Positions 1 through 6,450 are shown, numbered from the stretch's first letter. The stretch is DNA of 7,069 nucleotides from Anaerolineaceae bacterium UBA6105 (GCA_002423495.1 DIWN01000070.1:63762-70830), one strand, 5' to 3'. Translations and numbers: made by a program. The notes: a model not told the origin generated them from the letters alone.

Positions 1-50
1 GATCAAGCCGGGTTCTAAGGTACCTCAATGGCTTATAATTAAATAAAAAA

Positions 51-124
51 TGGGCAGAACAGGGCTCGAACCTGCGACCTCATCTGTGTAAAAGATGCGC
101 TCTGACCAACTGAGCTATCCGCCC
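51..124 (-). tRNA. tRNA-Val (anticodon UAC)
   Basis: Read on the minus strand this folds into a complete 74-nt cloverleaf. The acceptor GGGCGGA pairs with TCTGCCC (one G-U pair). The D-arm is GCTC/GAGC, the anticodon stem CATCT/AGATG encloses the loop TTTACAC, and the T-arm is GCAGG-TTCGAGC-CCTGT. The anticodon at loop positions 34-36 is TAC, which reads valine codons GUA/GUG. The discriminator base is A at 51. CCA is not encoded: an A is followed directly by six T residues, so CCA must be added by nucleotidyltransferase. The T-rich tract may help end transcription. The gene diverges from the plus-strand operon that starts at 149. Confidence 0.97.
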
Positions 125-133
125 GCGAAAGCA

Positions 134-139
134 TATTAT
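134..139 (+). promoter_or_regulatory. possible -10 box for the five-gene operon
   Basis: TATTAT differs from TATAAT at one position and lies 9 nt before the ATG at 149. A start 6-9 nt downstream would give a leaderless or nearly leaderless mRNA, which fits the lack of any Shine-Dalgarno sequence before this ATG. The -35 region would fall inside the tRNA-Val D-arm (CTGAGC at 110-115, only 3 of 6 consensus bases). The only alternative is that the operon reads in from upstream through the antisense of the tRNA gene. Confidence 0.35.
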
Positions 140-140
140 A
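135..140 (-). promoter_or_regulatory. -10 box of the tRNA-Val promoter
   Basis: The minus strand reads a perfect TATAAT here, ending 10 nt before the mature tRNA 5' end at 124, which would place the transcription start near 128. No good -35 is seen at a spacing of 16-18 nt. TTGAAT (plus positions 163-168) resembles one, but its spacer of 22 nt is too long. The element overlaps the possible plus-strand -10 at 134-139. Confidence 0.55.
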
Positions 141-148
141 AACGAAAA

Positions 149-913
149 ATGAGAATCATACGATTCAAAACACAAGATACACCTCCCCAATTTGGCTGGA
201 TCCGCGACGGCAGAGTGGGCGTTATCCAGGGCGATCCCTTTGGCGAGTTCCGGCGCTTCGAAGAAAGCTACGAACTTTCCGAGGTGAAGCTACTGCTGCC
301 TTGCCTGCCCTCAAAGATCATCGCCGTTGGCAGGAACTACCGCGCGCATGCCGCGGAGATGAATAACGATATCCCAAGCTATCCTCTCATTTTCCTCAAA
401 CCGCCCTCATCGCTTATTACCAATGGCGAGAGCATCATTCTCCCTCCCCAGAGCAAGCGCGTAGAGCATGAAGCCGAGCTGGCTATCGTTGTCGGAAAGA
501 CTTCCCGCTGGCTGACCAGGGAAAACTCACTTGATTCGGTCTTCGGCTACACCATCGCTAACGACGTAACTGCCCGCGACCTCCAGAAAACAGACGGGCA
601 GTGGAGCCGCGCCAAAGGTTTTGACACCTTCTGCCCGGTTGGCCCCTGGATTGAGACAGAGTTTGACCCAACCGACGCCCTCATCAACTGCCACGTCAAC
701 AACTCTTTGCGCCAGATGAGCTCTACCCGGGAAATGATTTTCAGCGTGCAGCAACTCATGTTGTACATCAGCTCCGTCATGACCCTCAATCCTGGCGACC
801 TGATCCTCACAGGCACACCTGCTGGCGTTGGACTGCTCCAGGCGGGAGATGTGGTCAGTGTGCATATCGACGGTATCGGCACGCTCGTCAACCCGGTAGC
901 GGCCCAAGGTTAA
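149..913 (+). CDS. fumarylacetoacetate hydrolase (FAH) family protein
   Basis: A 254-aa cytoplasmic metalloenzyme of the FAH/HpcE superfamily, whose members hydrolyse, decarboxylate or isomerise short 2-keto or dioxo acids using a divalent metal. Visible hallmarks are GRNYRAHAAE at 61-70, the PLIFLKPPSS segment at 79-88, E108 and E110 in VEHEAELAIVVG, D139 in GYTIANDVTARD, K156 in RAKGFDTFCPVGPW, and TGTPAGVG at 221-228. E108, E110 and D139 are the likely metal ligands by family knowledge. The short N-terminal part before residue 55 matches bacterial FAH proteins without a second domain. The frame stays open up to an ATG at 95, but that codon lies inside the tRNA-Val gene, so the ATG at 149 is chosen. 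It is the first gene of a tight operon, 3 nt before the DUF503 gene. The substrate cannot be told from sequence: acylpyruvase, oxaloacetate decarboxylase and homoprotocatechuate-pathway isomerase all look alike, and no aromatic-catabolism genes are nearby. Confidence 0.92.
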   Translation: MRIIRFKTQDTPPQFGWIRDGRVGVIQGDPFGEFRRFEESYELSEVKLLLPCLPSKIIAVGRNYRAHAAEMNNDIPSYPLIFLKPPSSLITNGESIILPPQSKRVEHEAELAIVVGKTSRWLTRENSLDSVFGYTIANDVTARDLQKTDGQWSRAKGFDTFCPVGPWIETEFDPTDALINCHVNNSLRQMSSTREMIFSVQQLMLYISSVMTLNPGDLILTGTPAGVGLLQAGDVVSVHIDGIGTLVNPVAAQG

Positions 914-916
914 ATT

Positions 917-1201
917 GTGCCCTGGTTCATTGCGACTTTCTCCTTGTTTTTGCCAGGCTGTCAGAGCCTGAAACAAAAACGTGCCACCCTTTCGCCTTTA
1001 CTTTCCCGTCTGAAAAGGTACAATCTATCCGTTATTGAAGCCTCCCACCAGGACAACTGGCAGATTGCTGAGCTTCAGATCGCAAAAATCGGGCAGAATC
1101 GCGCCCAATTGGATCGCGATCTTGCACAGGTGGTAACTTTGATTGAAAGCGATTTTCGTGATATCACCCTCACGGAAGTCAAAAACGAATTCTATATATA
1201 G
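917..1201 (+). CDS. DUF503 family protein (YlxP-like)
   Basis: A 94-aa protein matching the small DUF503 family (Bacillus YlxP type, about 90-100 aa). The signature is an N-terminal beta strand, then LPGCQSLKQKR (12-22), a following helix, and VIEASHQDNWQ (39-49), which corresponds to the family's VAEVDHQDxWQ block. The C-terminal half (RDLAQVVTLIE) fits the family's second helix. The start is GTG at 917, 3 nt after the FAH stop, with a weak AAGG at 906-909. The match to the family N-terminus supports this start. The biochemical function is unknown. In Bacillus-type genomes the gene lies in the nusA-infB-rbfA region, which suggests a ribosome- or RNA-linked role. Here it sits instead between an FAH enzyme and a radical SAM protein. 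There is no signal peptide or membrane segment. Confidence 0.87.
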   Translation: MPWFIATFSLFLPGCQSLKQKRATLSPLLSRLKRYNLSVIEASHQDNWQIAELQIAKIGQNRAQLDRDLAQVVTLIESDFRDITLTEVKNEFYI

Positions 1202-1210
1202 CAGGTCATT

Positions 1211-3073
1211 TTGCAGACAATAAACTTGAATCAACTTGAAAAAATACTTTACCATGTCGAGAAACCAGGGCGATATGTGGGCGGTGAGCATAATCAGATC
1301 CTGAAAGACTGGGATCATATTCGCACACACGTTTGCCTGGTTTTCCCGGATATCTACGACATCGGGCAGCCAAACCTGGGTTTGGCGATTCTCTACGATA
1401 TCCTCAACCAGCAGCCAGACATCCTCGCTGAACGCGCCTTTGCGCCCTGGCATGACCTTGAAGCGCAGCTTCGTGAAAACAAGATTCCGTTATTCTCACT
1501 CGAATCAAAACATCCGCTGGCACAATTTGACGTCATTGGCTTGAGCCTTCCCTACGAGTCTCTTTACACCAATGCCTTGAACGTGCTTGACCTGGCTGGG
1601 ATACCCCTGTTGGCTTCCGAACGCGGCAGCGAGCATCCCCTGATCATCGCCGGCGGTCAGGCTTGTTTCAATCCGGAGCCTATGGCAGATTTCATTGACG
1701 TCTTTTTGATTGGCGAAGGTGAGGAAGTAACGCTGGAAGTTATTCGCGCGTTTGAACAACTCAAAAAAGCCGGAGCAGACCGCAAGGCAATTCTTCAGGG
1801 ATTGTCAAAAATTCCTGGCGTCTATATTCCTTCACTTTACGAGATACACTACGCGCAAGATGGCATCATTACAAGCCTTATGCCTTCAGAACCATGGGTT
1901 CCTGATACGGTTACCAAACGCATCGTCTCGCAGCTGCCACCTCACCCAACCCGCCTGATCGTCCCGAACATTGAGACGGTTCACGATCGCCTCTCAATCG
2001 AGATCATGCGCGGCTGCACCCGCGGCTGCCGTTTCTGCCACGCTGGCATTGTCAACCGTCCCGTGCGCGAAAGACCCGTTTCCGAAATCTTGCAGATCAT
2101 TGAGGATGGCTTAGCCTCCACTGGTTATGAGGAAATTGGACTGCTCTCGCTTTCTTCTTCAGATCACACCCAAATCCTGGAATTAACCAAGGCAGTTTAT
2201 GAGAAATTACATGATCGCAAGGTTTCTGTCAGTTTGCCATCCCTGCGCATCGCCTCGTTTTCTGTTGAGCTGATGGACGAGCTGCGTGATATCCGTCCTG
2301 GCGGGGGCTTCACGCTCGCCCCAGAAGCAGCCTCTCCTCGCATGCAGGCGATCATCAACAAGCCGCTCGACGATGAAGTTTTCGAAGAAACAGTCCGCAC
2401 GGTGTTTGAGCACGGTTGGCTTTCTCTCAAACTGTATTACATGATCGGTCTGCCGGGTGAGACGATGGAAGACGTTCAGGCAATCCTGGATGCCGGCAAG
2501 CGGGTGCAGGCCATTGGCCGCCAGATTCGCGGCAACAGGGTTAGGGTTCACCTTTCGGTTGGCAACTTCATTCCAAAACCTCACACGCCTTTTCAGTGGT
2601 ATCCACTTAATTCCACCGATGAGTTACAGGCTAAGCTGGATTTGCTAAAAACAGGACTTCACCGCACCGGTATCAAGCTTTCTTACAACATCCCGGATAA
2701 CACCCTGCTCGAAGCCTGGCTCTCCCGCGGAGATAGACGCTTTGGGCAGGTTATCCTGCGTGCCTGGAAACTCGGAGCGAAGTTTGACGCCTGGGGTGAA
2801 AACACTAACATGCCGCTTTGGCGCCAGGCTTTTACTGAAATCGGCTTGGATCCGGACTTTTATGCCTACCGGGAGCGTGGATTGGATGAAGTACTTCCTT
2901 GGGATCACATCCACACCGGTGTTACTAAGGTTTTCCTCAAGCGTGATCTTGAATGGAGCAAGCTCGGCAAAACCCGTAAGGATTGCCGCGAGCAGTGCTA
3001 CGCCTGCGGCATTCTGGATGCCTTTGGAAAAGAACGCCCCGTTTCACCGCTTGTCTACTGGGGGTGCCCATGA
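1211..3073 (+). CDS. B12-binding-like radical SAM protein (TIGR03960-type)
   Basis: A 620-aa cytoplasmic protein. Residues about 38-180 resemble a cobalamin-binding Rossmann fold, including GLSLPYESLYTNALNVLDLAG and the later IIAGGQACFNPEP and LIGEGEE blocks. The usual DxHxxG cobalamin motif reads D47-I-Y-D-I-G52, with Tyr in place of the ligand His, so B12 may not bind in the normal way. The radical SAM core begins at about 260 with C269-x3-C273-x2-C276 (RGCTRGCRFCHAG), the ligands of the catalytic [4Fe-4S] cluster. It continues through LAPEAASPRM (369-378) and MIGLPGET (411-418). Near the C-terminus C592-x3-C596-x2-C599 and C619 could hold a second Fe-S cluster. The start is TTG at 1211 with only AGG at 1203-1205. 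The beginning LEKILYHVEKPGRYVGGE fits the family N-terminus. The stop overlaps the next gene (ATGA), which encodes the DUF2344 partner that is fused to this protein in some genomes. The substrate is unknown. Confidence 0.9.
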   Translation: MQTINLNQLEKILYHVEKPGRYVGGEHNQILKDWDHIRTHVCLVFPDIYDIGQPNLGLAILYDILNQQPDILAERAFAPWHDLEAQLRENKIPLFSLESKHPLAQFDVIGLSLPYESLYTNALNVLDLAGIPLLASERGSEHPLIIAGGQACFNPEPMADFIDVFLIGEGEEVTLEVIRAFEQLKKAGADRKAILQGLSKIPGVYIPSLYEIHYAQDGIITSLMPSEPWVPDTVTKRIVSQLPPHPTRLIVPNIETVHDRLSIEIMRGCTRGCRFCHAGIVNRPVRERPVSEILQIIEDGLASTGYEEIGLLSLSSSDHTQILELTKAVYEKLHDRKVSVSLPSLRIASFSVELMDELRDIRPGGGFTLAPEAASPRMQAIINKPLDDEVFEETVRTVFEHGWLSLKLYYMIGLPGETMEDVQAILDAGKRVQAIGRQIRGNRVRVHLSVGNFIPKPHTPFQWYPLNSTDELQAKLDLLKTGLHRTGIKLSYNIPDNTLLEAWLSRGDRRFGQVILRAWKLGAKFDAWGENTNMPLWRQAFTEIGLDPDFYAYRERGLDEVLPWDHIHTGVTKVFLKRDLEWSKLGKTRKDCREQCYACGILDAFGKERPVSPLVYWGCP

Positions 3074-3714
3074 GCAGCCAGTCAATTCGCATCCGTATGA
3101 CCTATGCCAAGCTGGGCAACCTGCGTTTTGTCGGGCATCTTGACCTTCAACGCGTCTTCGAACGGGCCCTTCGCCGCACAAACCTCCCCTTGCGCTACAC
3201 CCAGGGCTTCAGCCCGCACATGAGGGTCAACCTGGCTTCAGCTCTGCCACTCGGATTCGTCGGTCAAGCCGAACAAATGGACTTCTGGTTGGATCAGGAC
3301 ATTCCTCTTAATGAAATCAGCAGCCGATTACTCACTTCACTGCCCGCAGAGCTGATTCTTAAAGATCTGCAAATGATCGATAATAAACTGCCCTCGCTTC
3401 AGGCATCGCTGCTCTCCAGTGAGTACGAGATTTTGCTCCCGGCTGAGATTGACCGACAAGCCCTTAAAGATCAGATCAACACGCTTCTGGATCAAGATAC
3501 CCTGCCAGTACAACGACGCAAGAAAACTGTGGACCTCAAAAACCTGATCCTTGAGTGGCAGCTTCCAAGCGATAGTCCTGAGACACTTCTGAAGTTATCC
3601 ATGAAATCAAGTCCGCTTGAAAATGGTCGTCCGGACGAATTTTTAGAGCTTCTCGGGATTGACCCGGCGGATTGCCTGGTTACCCGAACTAAACTGTTTT
3701 TTGAGGAGGAATAG
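3070..3714 (+). CDS. DUF2344 / TIGR03936 radical SAM-associated protein
   Basis: A 214-aa protein of the DUF2344 family, known as the partner of the preceding radical SAM type and sometimes fused to its C-terminus. Diagnostic blocks are LGNLRFVGHLDLQRVFERAL (15-34), RRTNLPLRYTQGFSPHMRVN (35-54), ALPLG (58-62) and the basic RRKKTVDLKNLI (149-160), with VTRTKLFF close to the C-terminus. The ATG at 3070 is part of an ATGA overlap with the radical SAM stop, a classic sign of translational coupling. The same frame runs open further upstream (to 2983), but those codons lie inside the radical SAM gene and do not match the family. There is no catalytic motif I can name, so the protein may be a substrate-binding or structural subunit. 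Its last codons carry the Shine-Dalgarno sequence of the HIT gene. Confidence 0.9.
   Translation: MSSQSIRIRMTYAKLGNLRFVGHLDLQRVFERALRRTNLPLRYTQGFSPHMRVNLASALPLGFVGQAEQMDFWLDQDIPLNEISSRLLTSLPAELILKDLQMIDNKLPSLQASLLSSEYEILLPAEIDRQALKDQINTLLDQDTLPVQRRKKTVDLKNLILEWQLPSDSPETLLKLSMKSSPLENGRPDEFLELLGIDPADCLVTRTKLFFEEE
3703..3710 (+). promoter_or_regulatory. strong Shine-Dalgarno for the HIT gene inside the DUF2344 3' end
   Basis: GAGGAGGA lies 3 nt before the GTG at 3714 and also encodes the last glutamates (EEE) of the DUF2344 protein. It is one of the two strongest ribosome-binding sites in the window and decides the GTG start, whose G is also the last base of the upstream TAG stop (TAGTG). Confidence 0.75.
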
Positions 3715-4118
3715 TGGAAGAAAATTGCGTTTTCTGCTCCATCGTTGCTGGTCATACCCACGCCTGGAAGATTCTTGAGACCGAAACTACACTGGCATTC
3801 CTCGATGCCCACCCGGTTGGGCTTTATCACACGCTGATTATTCCAAAAGCCCATTACACAAACATTTTCACTGTCCCCCAGGAAGTTCTTGCAGACACAA
3901 TAGAAACTGTCCGCCAGGTAAGCTTGCTTTATCATGAAAAACTCGGGCTTGACAACCTGCATGTTTTCAATAACTCCGGTCGTCTGGCCTTGCAAAGCGT
4001 TTTCCATCTTCATTTTCACATCCTGCCGCGCTACCCGGATGACGGTAATAATTTTCCAAGATTTACGCACTATCACCTCACAGATCGTTTTGAGGAGATG
4101 GTCGAAGCCTTAAAATAG
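3714..4118 (+). CDS. HIT family hydrolase/transferase (zinc type)
   Basis: A 134-aa histidine-triad protein. HIT proteins bind nucleotides and cleave or transfer at phosphate bonds, acting as phosphoramidases, dinucleoside polyphosphate hydrolases or nucleotidyl transferases. The triad H98-L-H100-F-H102 (HLHFHILPRY) is intact, with H100 the expected nucleophile. C5 and C8 (CVFC), H47 in PKAHYTN and H98 match the structural zinc site seen in many bacterial members. HVFNNSGR (83-90) and QS (94-95) correspond to the phosphate-binding segment, although the usual Gly before Gln is Leu here (LALQS). The GTG start shares one base with the upstream stop and has a strong Shine-Dalgarno at 3703-3710. 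It is the last gene of the operon. No terminator hairpin is seen after it, so transcripts may continue into the tRNA-Arg gene. The exact substrate is unknown. Confidence 0.93.
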   Translation: MEENCVFCSIVAGHTHAWKILETETTLAFLDAHPVGLYHTLIIPKAHYTNIFTVPQEVLADTIETVRQVSLLYHEKLGLDNLHVFNNSGRLALQSVFHLHFHILPRYPDDGNNFPRFTHYHLTDRFEEMVEALK

Positions 4119-4148
4119 AACTCACTGACATGAATGAAGATGATGCGG

Positions 4149-4157
4149 TGGTATAAT
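4149..4157 (+). promoter_or_regulatory. extended -10 promoter of tRNA-Arg
   Basis: TGGTATAAT is a perfect extended -10 (TGnTATAAT), with the hexamer at 4152-4157 ending 10 nt before the tRNA at 4168. Transcription would begin near 4164. A CTGACA at 4125-4130 resembles a -35, but its spacer of 21 nt is too long; an extended -10 can work without one. Confidence 0.7.
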
Positions 4158-4167
4158 GTGAAATCCT

Positions 4168-4239
4168 GTTTCCGTGGCCTAATGGATAAGGCACTGGCCT
4201 CCGAAGCCAGTCATGTGGGTTCGAATCCCACCGGAAACA
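4168..4239 (+). tRNA. tRNA-Arg (anticodon CCG)
   Basis: A complete 72-nt cloverleaf. The acceptor GTTTCCG/CGGAAAC pairs perfectly. The D-arm is GCCT/AGGC, and the anticodon arm CTGGC-CTCCGAA-GCCAG has CCG at positions 34-36. The T-arm is GTGGG-TTCGAAT-CCCAC, and the discriminator is A at 4239. CCA is not encoded (ATTT follows). The anticodon reads the arginine codon CGG. It lies 43 nt before the ligA start, on the same strand. Confidence 0.97.
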
Positions 4240-4282
4240 TTTCTGTTTAACTCATCAGGTCCATATATAAAAGGAGCCTACT

Positions 4283-6304
4283 ATGAGCGATGAAAAACTT
4301 CTCCAGGAACTGGCCGAACTGCGGCAGAAGATCAACTATCACAGCTACCTTTACAACACGCTCGACCAGCCTAAAATCTCGGATTTTGAATACGATCAAC
4401 TATACAATCGCCTCAAAGCGATCGAAGCAGAGCACCCCGAACTTATCACCCCGGATTCTCCCACCCAGAAGATCGGCAGCCAAATCTCCGAAAAATTTCA
4501 GAAGGTCAGTCACCCTGCCCCAATCCTGAGCCTGGCGAATGGCTTCGGCAGCCATGACGCGCTTGTCTGGTACGAGCGCATTCTCCGCCTTGACCAGCGG
4601 ATCGCTCAGACGGATTTTCTGCTGGAGCCTAAGCTTGATGGTTTGACAGTCGTACTGCATTACACCAATGGAGTCTTTTCACTCGGCGCGACCCGGGGCG
4701 ATGGCAGCATCGGCGAAGATATCACCGCCAACCTTCGCACAATTCCCAGTCTGCCTTTGCGCATCCCGGTCTTATCATCCTCCAACCCTGCACCCCAGAA
4801 TATTGTATTTCGCGGAGAAGTATTTATTAGCAAAGCGGATTTCCAGGCACTAAATGCCGAACTTGAAGAAAAAGGTGAGAAAACCTACCTTAATCCGCGC
4901 AACACAGCCGCTGGATCTCTGCGCCAGCTGGATCCTTCAATCACCGCAACCCGCCCGCTTAAATTCTTCCTTTACCAGGTGCTGGAATCTTCCGGCCCAC
5001 TCCCCCAGACCCAGTCGGGCATATTGGACTACATTGCCAGTTTCGGTCTTCCGGTCAATCCGCTCAGGTGGCACGCCAAAAACATCACTGAGGTGATCGA
5101 GACCTGTGAAAAAGAGGGGCTCAACCGCCACGATTGGCCATATCACGCGGATGGAATTGTGATCAAGATCAACGACCTCGAACTTTCTGATTCTCTGGGA
5201 TACGTTGGCAAAGACCCCCGCGGTTCCCTCGCCTATAAATACCCTGGTGAGGAGGTGGAGACGACCCTGCTGGATATTCAGGTCAATGTTGGTCGCACAG
5301 GCGTGCTGACACCCCTGGCATTGTTGGAGCCAGTCAGCATTGGCGGTGTGGTTGTAAAACAAGCCACCCTGCATAATTTTGACTTTATTGCAGAGAAAGA
5401 TTTGCGCATTGGCGATCGCGTTTTGCTGAAAAGAGCGGGCGAAGTTATCCCCTATATCGTAGCTGCCCTCAAGGAAAAGCGCGATGGCAGCCAAAAGACC
5501 TATGCGCCCCCAACTGAGTGCCCATCCTGTGGTTCCCAGGTTGAGCAGGCTCCTGGCGAAGTCGCCTGGTATTGCGTCAACGCAGTCTGCCCCGCTCAAC
5601 TGACCCGCCACATCGAAAACTTTGCTTCGCGCTCGGCGATGGATATCACTGGTCTTGGAGAGCAGATTGTAGCCCAGCTGGTTGAAAGTGGACTGGTAAA
5701 AAACCTGCCGGATCTTTATCGACTGAGCAAAGATCAGCTCCTCACGCTTGACAAATTTGCCGAAAAGAAAGCCGAAAACCTTCTGGCAGCCATCCAGGCC
5801 TCAAAATCACAGTCTCTACAGCGCTTGATCATCGGATTGGGTATCAAAGGTATTGGCGAGGTTGCCGCGCGCAAATTAGCCCAAAAATATGGCAATCTTG
5901 ACAAGATCTCGCAGGCAGGTTTCGACGAATTGCAGCAATTGGAAGGGTTAGGACCCAACCTTGCGGAGTCCATCGTGGAATGGTTCAATCTCGAGAGCAA
6001 CCAGCATGTTCTGGATCAATTAAAAGAGCTTGGGCTCTGGCCGGTTGAAAGCACCAATTCGTCCACTAAAGAGCTCCCACTGACTGGGTTGACTTTTGTG
6101 GTAACTGGCACACTTGAAGGTTTTACCAGGGATGGGATCTCGGATTTCATCCTGTCCAACGGTGGAAAGGTTTCAAGTTCGGTCAGCTCCAAAACCTCCT
6201 ACCTGGTGCTTGGCGCAGACCCCGGCTCAAAGTATGACAAAGCCCGTCAACTTGGCGTTCCGATCATTTCGGAAGAACAACTGCGAAGGCTCGCTTCCTC
6301 GTAA
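4283..6304 (+). CDS. ligA: NAD-dependent DNA ligase LigA
   Basis: A full-length 673-aa ligase, the usual size for the family. It seals nicks in duplex DNA (Okazaki fragments, repair) by transferring AMP from NAD+ to an active-site lysine and then to the 5' phosphate. Domain Ia (about 1-70) has the NMN-binding YHSYLYNTLDQPKISDFEYD block. The adenylation domain has K117-L-D-G, the nucleophile, then ATRGDGSIGEDIT (136-148), RGEVF (177-181), NPRNTAAGSLRQLD (204-217), ADGIVIKIN (289-297) and YKYP (318-321). An OB fold follows. The Cys4 zinc finger is C413, C416, C431 and C436. Helix-hairpin-helix repeats cover about 445-585, and a BRCT domain (LTGLTFVVTGTLEGFTR onward) covers about 598-673. All key residues are present. 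The ATG at 4283 has a good AAGGAG at 4271-4276. It follows tRNA-Arg with no visible terminator between them and converges on ssrA. Confidence 0.99.
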   Translation: MSDEKLLQELAELRQKINYHSYLYNTLDQPKISDFEYDQLYNRLKAIEAEHPELITPDSPTQKIGSQISEKFQKVSHPAPILSLANGFGSHDALVWYERILRLDQRIAQTDFLLEPKLDGLTVVLHYTNGVFSLGATRGDGSIGEDITANLRTIPSLPLRIPVLSSSNPAPQNIVFRGEVFISKADFQALNAELEEKGEKTYLNPRNTAAGSLRQLDPSITATRPLKFFLYQVLESSGPLPQTQSGILDYIASFGLPVNPLRWHAKNITEVIETCEKEGLNRHDWPYHADGIVIKINDLELSDSLGYVGKDPRGSLAYKYPGEEVETTLLDIQVNVGRTGVLTPLALLEPVSIGGVVVKQATLHNFDFIAEKDLRIGDRVLLKRAGEVIPYIVAALKEKRDGSQKTYAPPTECPSCGSQVEQAPGEVAWYCVNAVCPAQLTRHIENFASRSAMDITGLGEQIVAQLVESGLVKNLPDLYRLSKDQLLTLDKFAEKKAENLLAAIQASKSQSLQRLIIGLGIKGIGEVAARKLAQKYGNLDKISQAGFDELQQLEGLGPNLAESIVEWFNLESNQHVLDQLKELGLWPVESTNSSTKELPLTGLTFVVTGTLEGFTRDGISDFILSNGGKVSSSVSSKTSYLVLGADPGSKYDKARQLGVPIISEEQLRRLASS

Positions 6305-6365
6305 CAGTTCGTTTTTCCAGTAGAACGAAATAAGTCCAGCCTGCCTGTGTCTTCTTCTTTCACTC

Positions 6366-6450
6366 CAAGCCAGCTTTCGCGTAGGTCAGGTTGCGTTCTT
6401 CAACCTGACATCACAAACCTCTGCATGATCCTTTTATTTGATGTATCAAG
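6366..6450 (+). repeat. hairpin repeat copy A
   Basis: The core GCGTAGGTCAGGTT (6379-6392) opens a perfect 9-bp hairpin, GTCAGGTTG (6385-6393) / CAACCTGAC (6401-6409), with a 7-nt loop. The copy continues as ATCACAAACCTC (6410-6421) and GCATGA (6423-6428). The same order, including a diverged tail ending in CAAG, recurs at 6522-6626, so this is a direct repeat of about 85 bp. There is no T-run after the stem, so it is not a standard terminator. Confidence 0.85.

Noticed and set aside
1..46. End of a possible plus-strand gene (IKPGSKVPQWLIIK then TAA at 44-46).
   Set aside because: Only 14 codons are visible with no recognisable motif, and other frames are equally possible. It stays a possibility but cannot be supported.
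95..148. Upstream ATG at 95 as the start of the FAH gene.
   Set aside because: It lies inside the tRNA-Val gene, and the extra 18 residues do not match the FAH N-terminus. The ATG at 149 is the first codon clear of the tRNA.
3492..4076. 194-codon minus-strand open frame.
   Set aside because: It is antisense to DUF2344 and HIT, both of which have clear family motifs. It has no motif of its own and no good start context.
4264..4271. TATATAAA as a -10 box for ligA.
   Set aside because: A start 6-8 nt downstream would fall in or after the AAGGAG Shine-Dalgarno and remove it. No -35 is seen, so A/T richness before a ribosome-binding site is the simpler reading.
4937..5611. 224-codon minus-strand open frame.
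   Set aside because: It lies wholly antisense to ligA, whose adenylation, OB-fold and zinc-finger motifs are intact. No protein family is recognisable in it.
6308..6329. Hairpin TTCGTT/AACGAA just after the ligA stop as a ligA terminator.
   Set aside because: The stem is short and A/T-rich with one G-U pair, and no U-tract follows. The terminator at 6675-6705 is far better.
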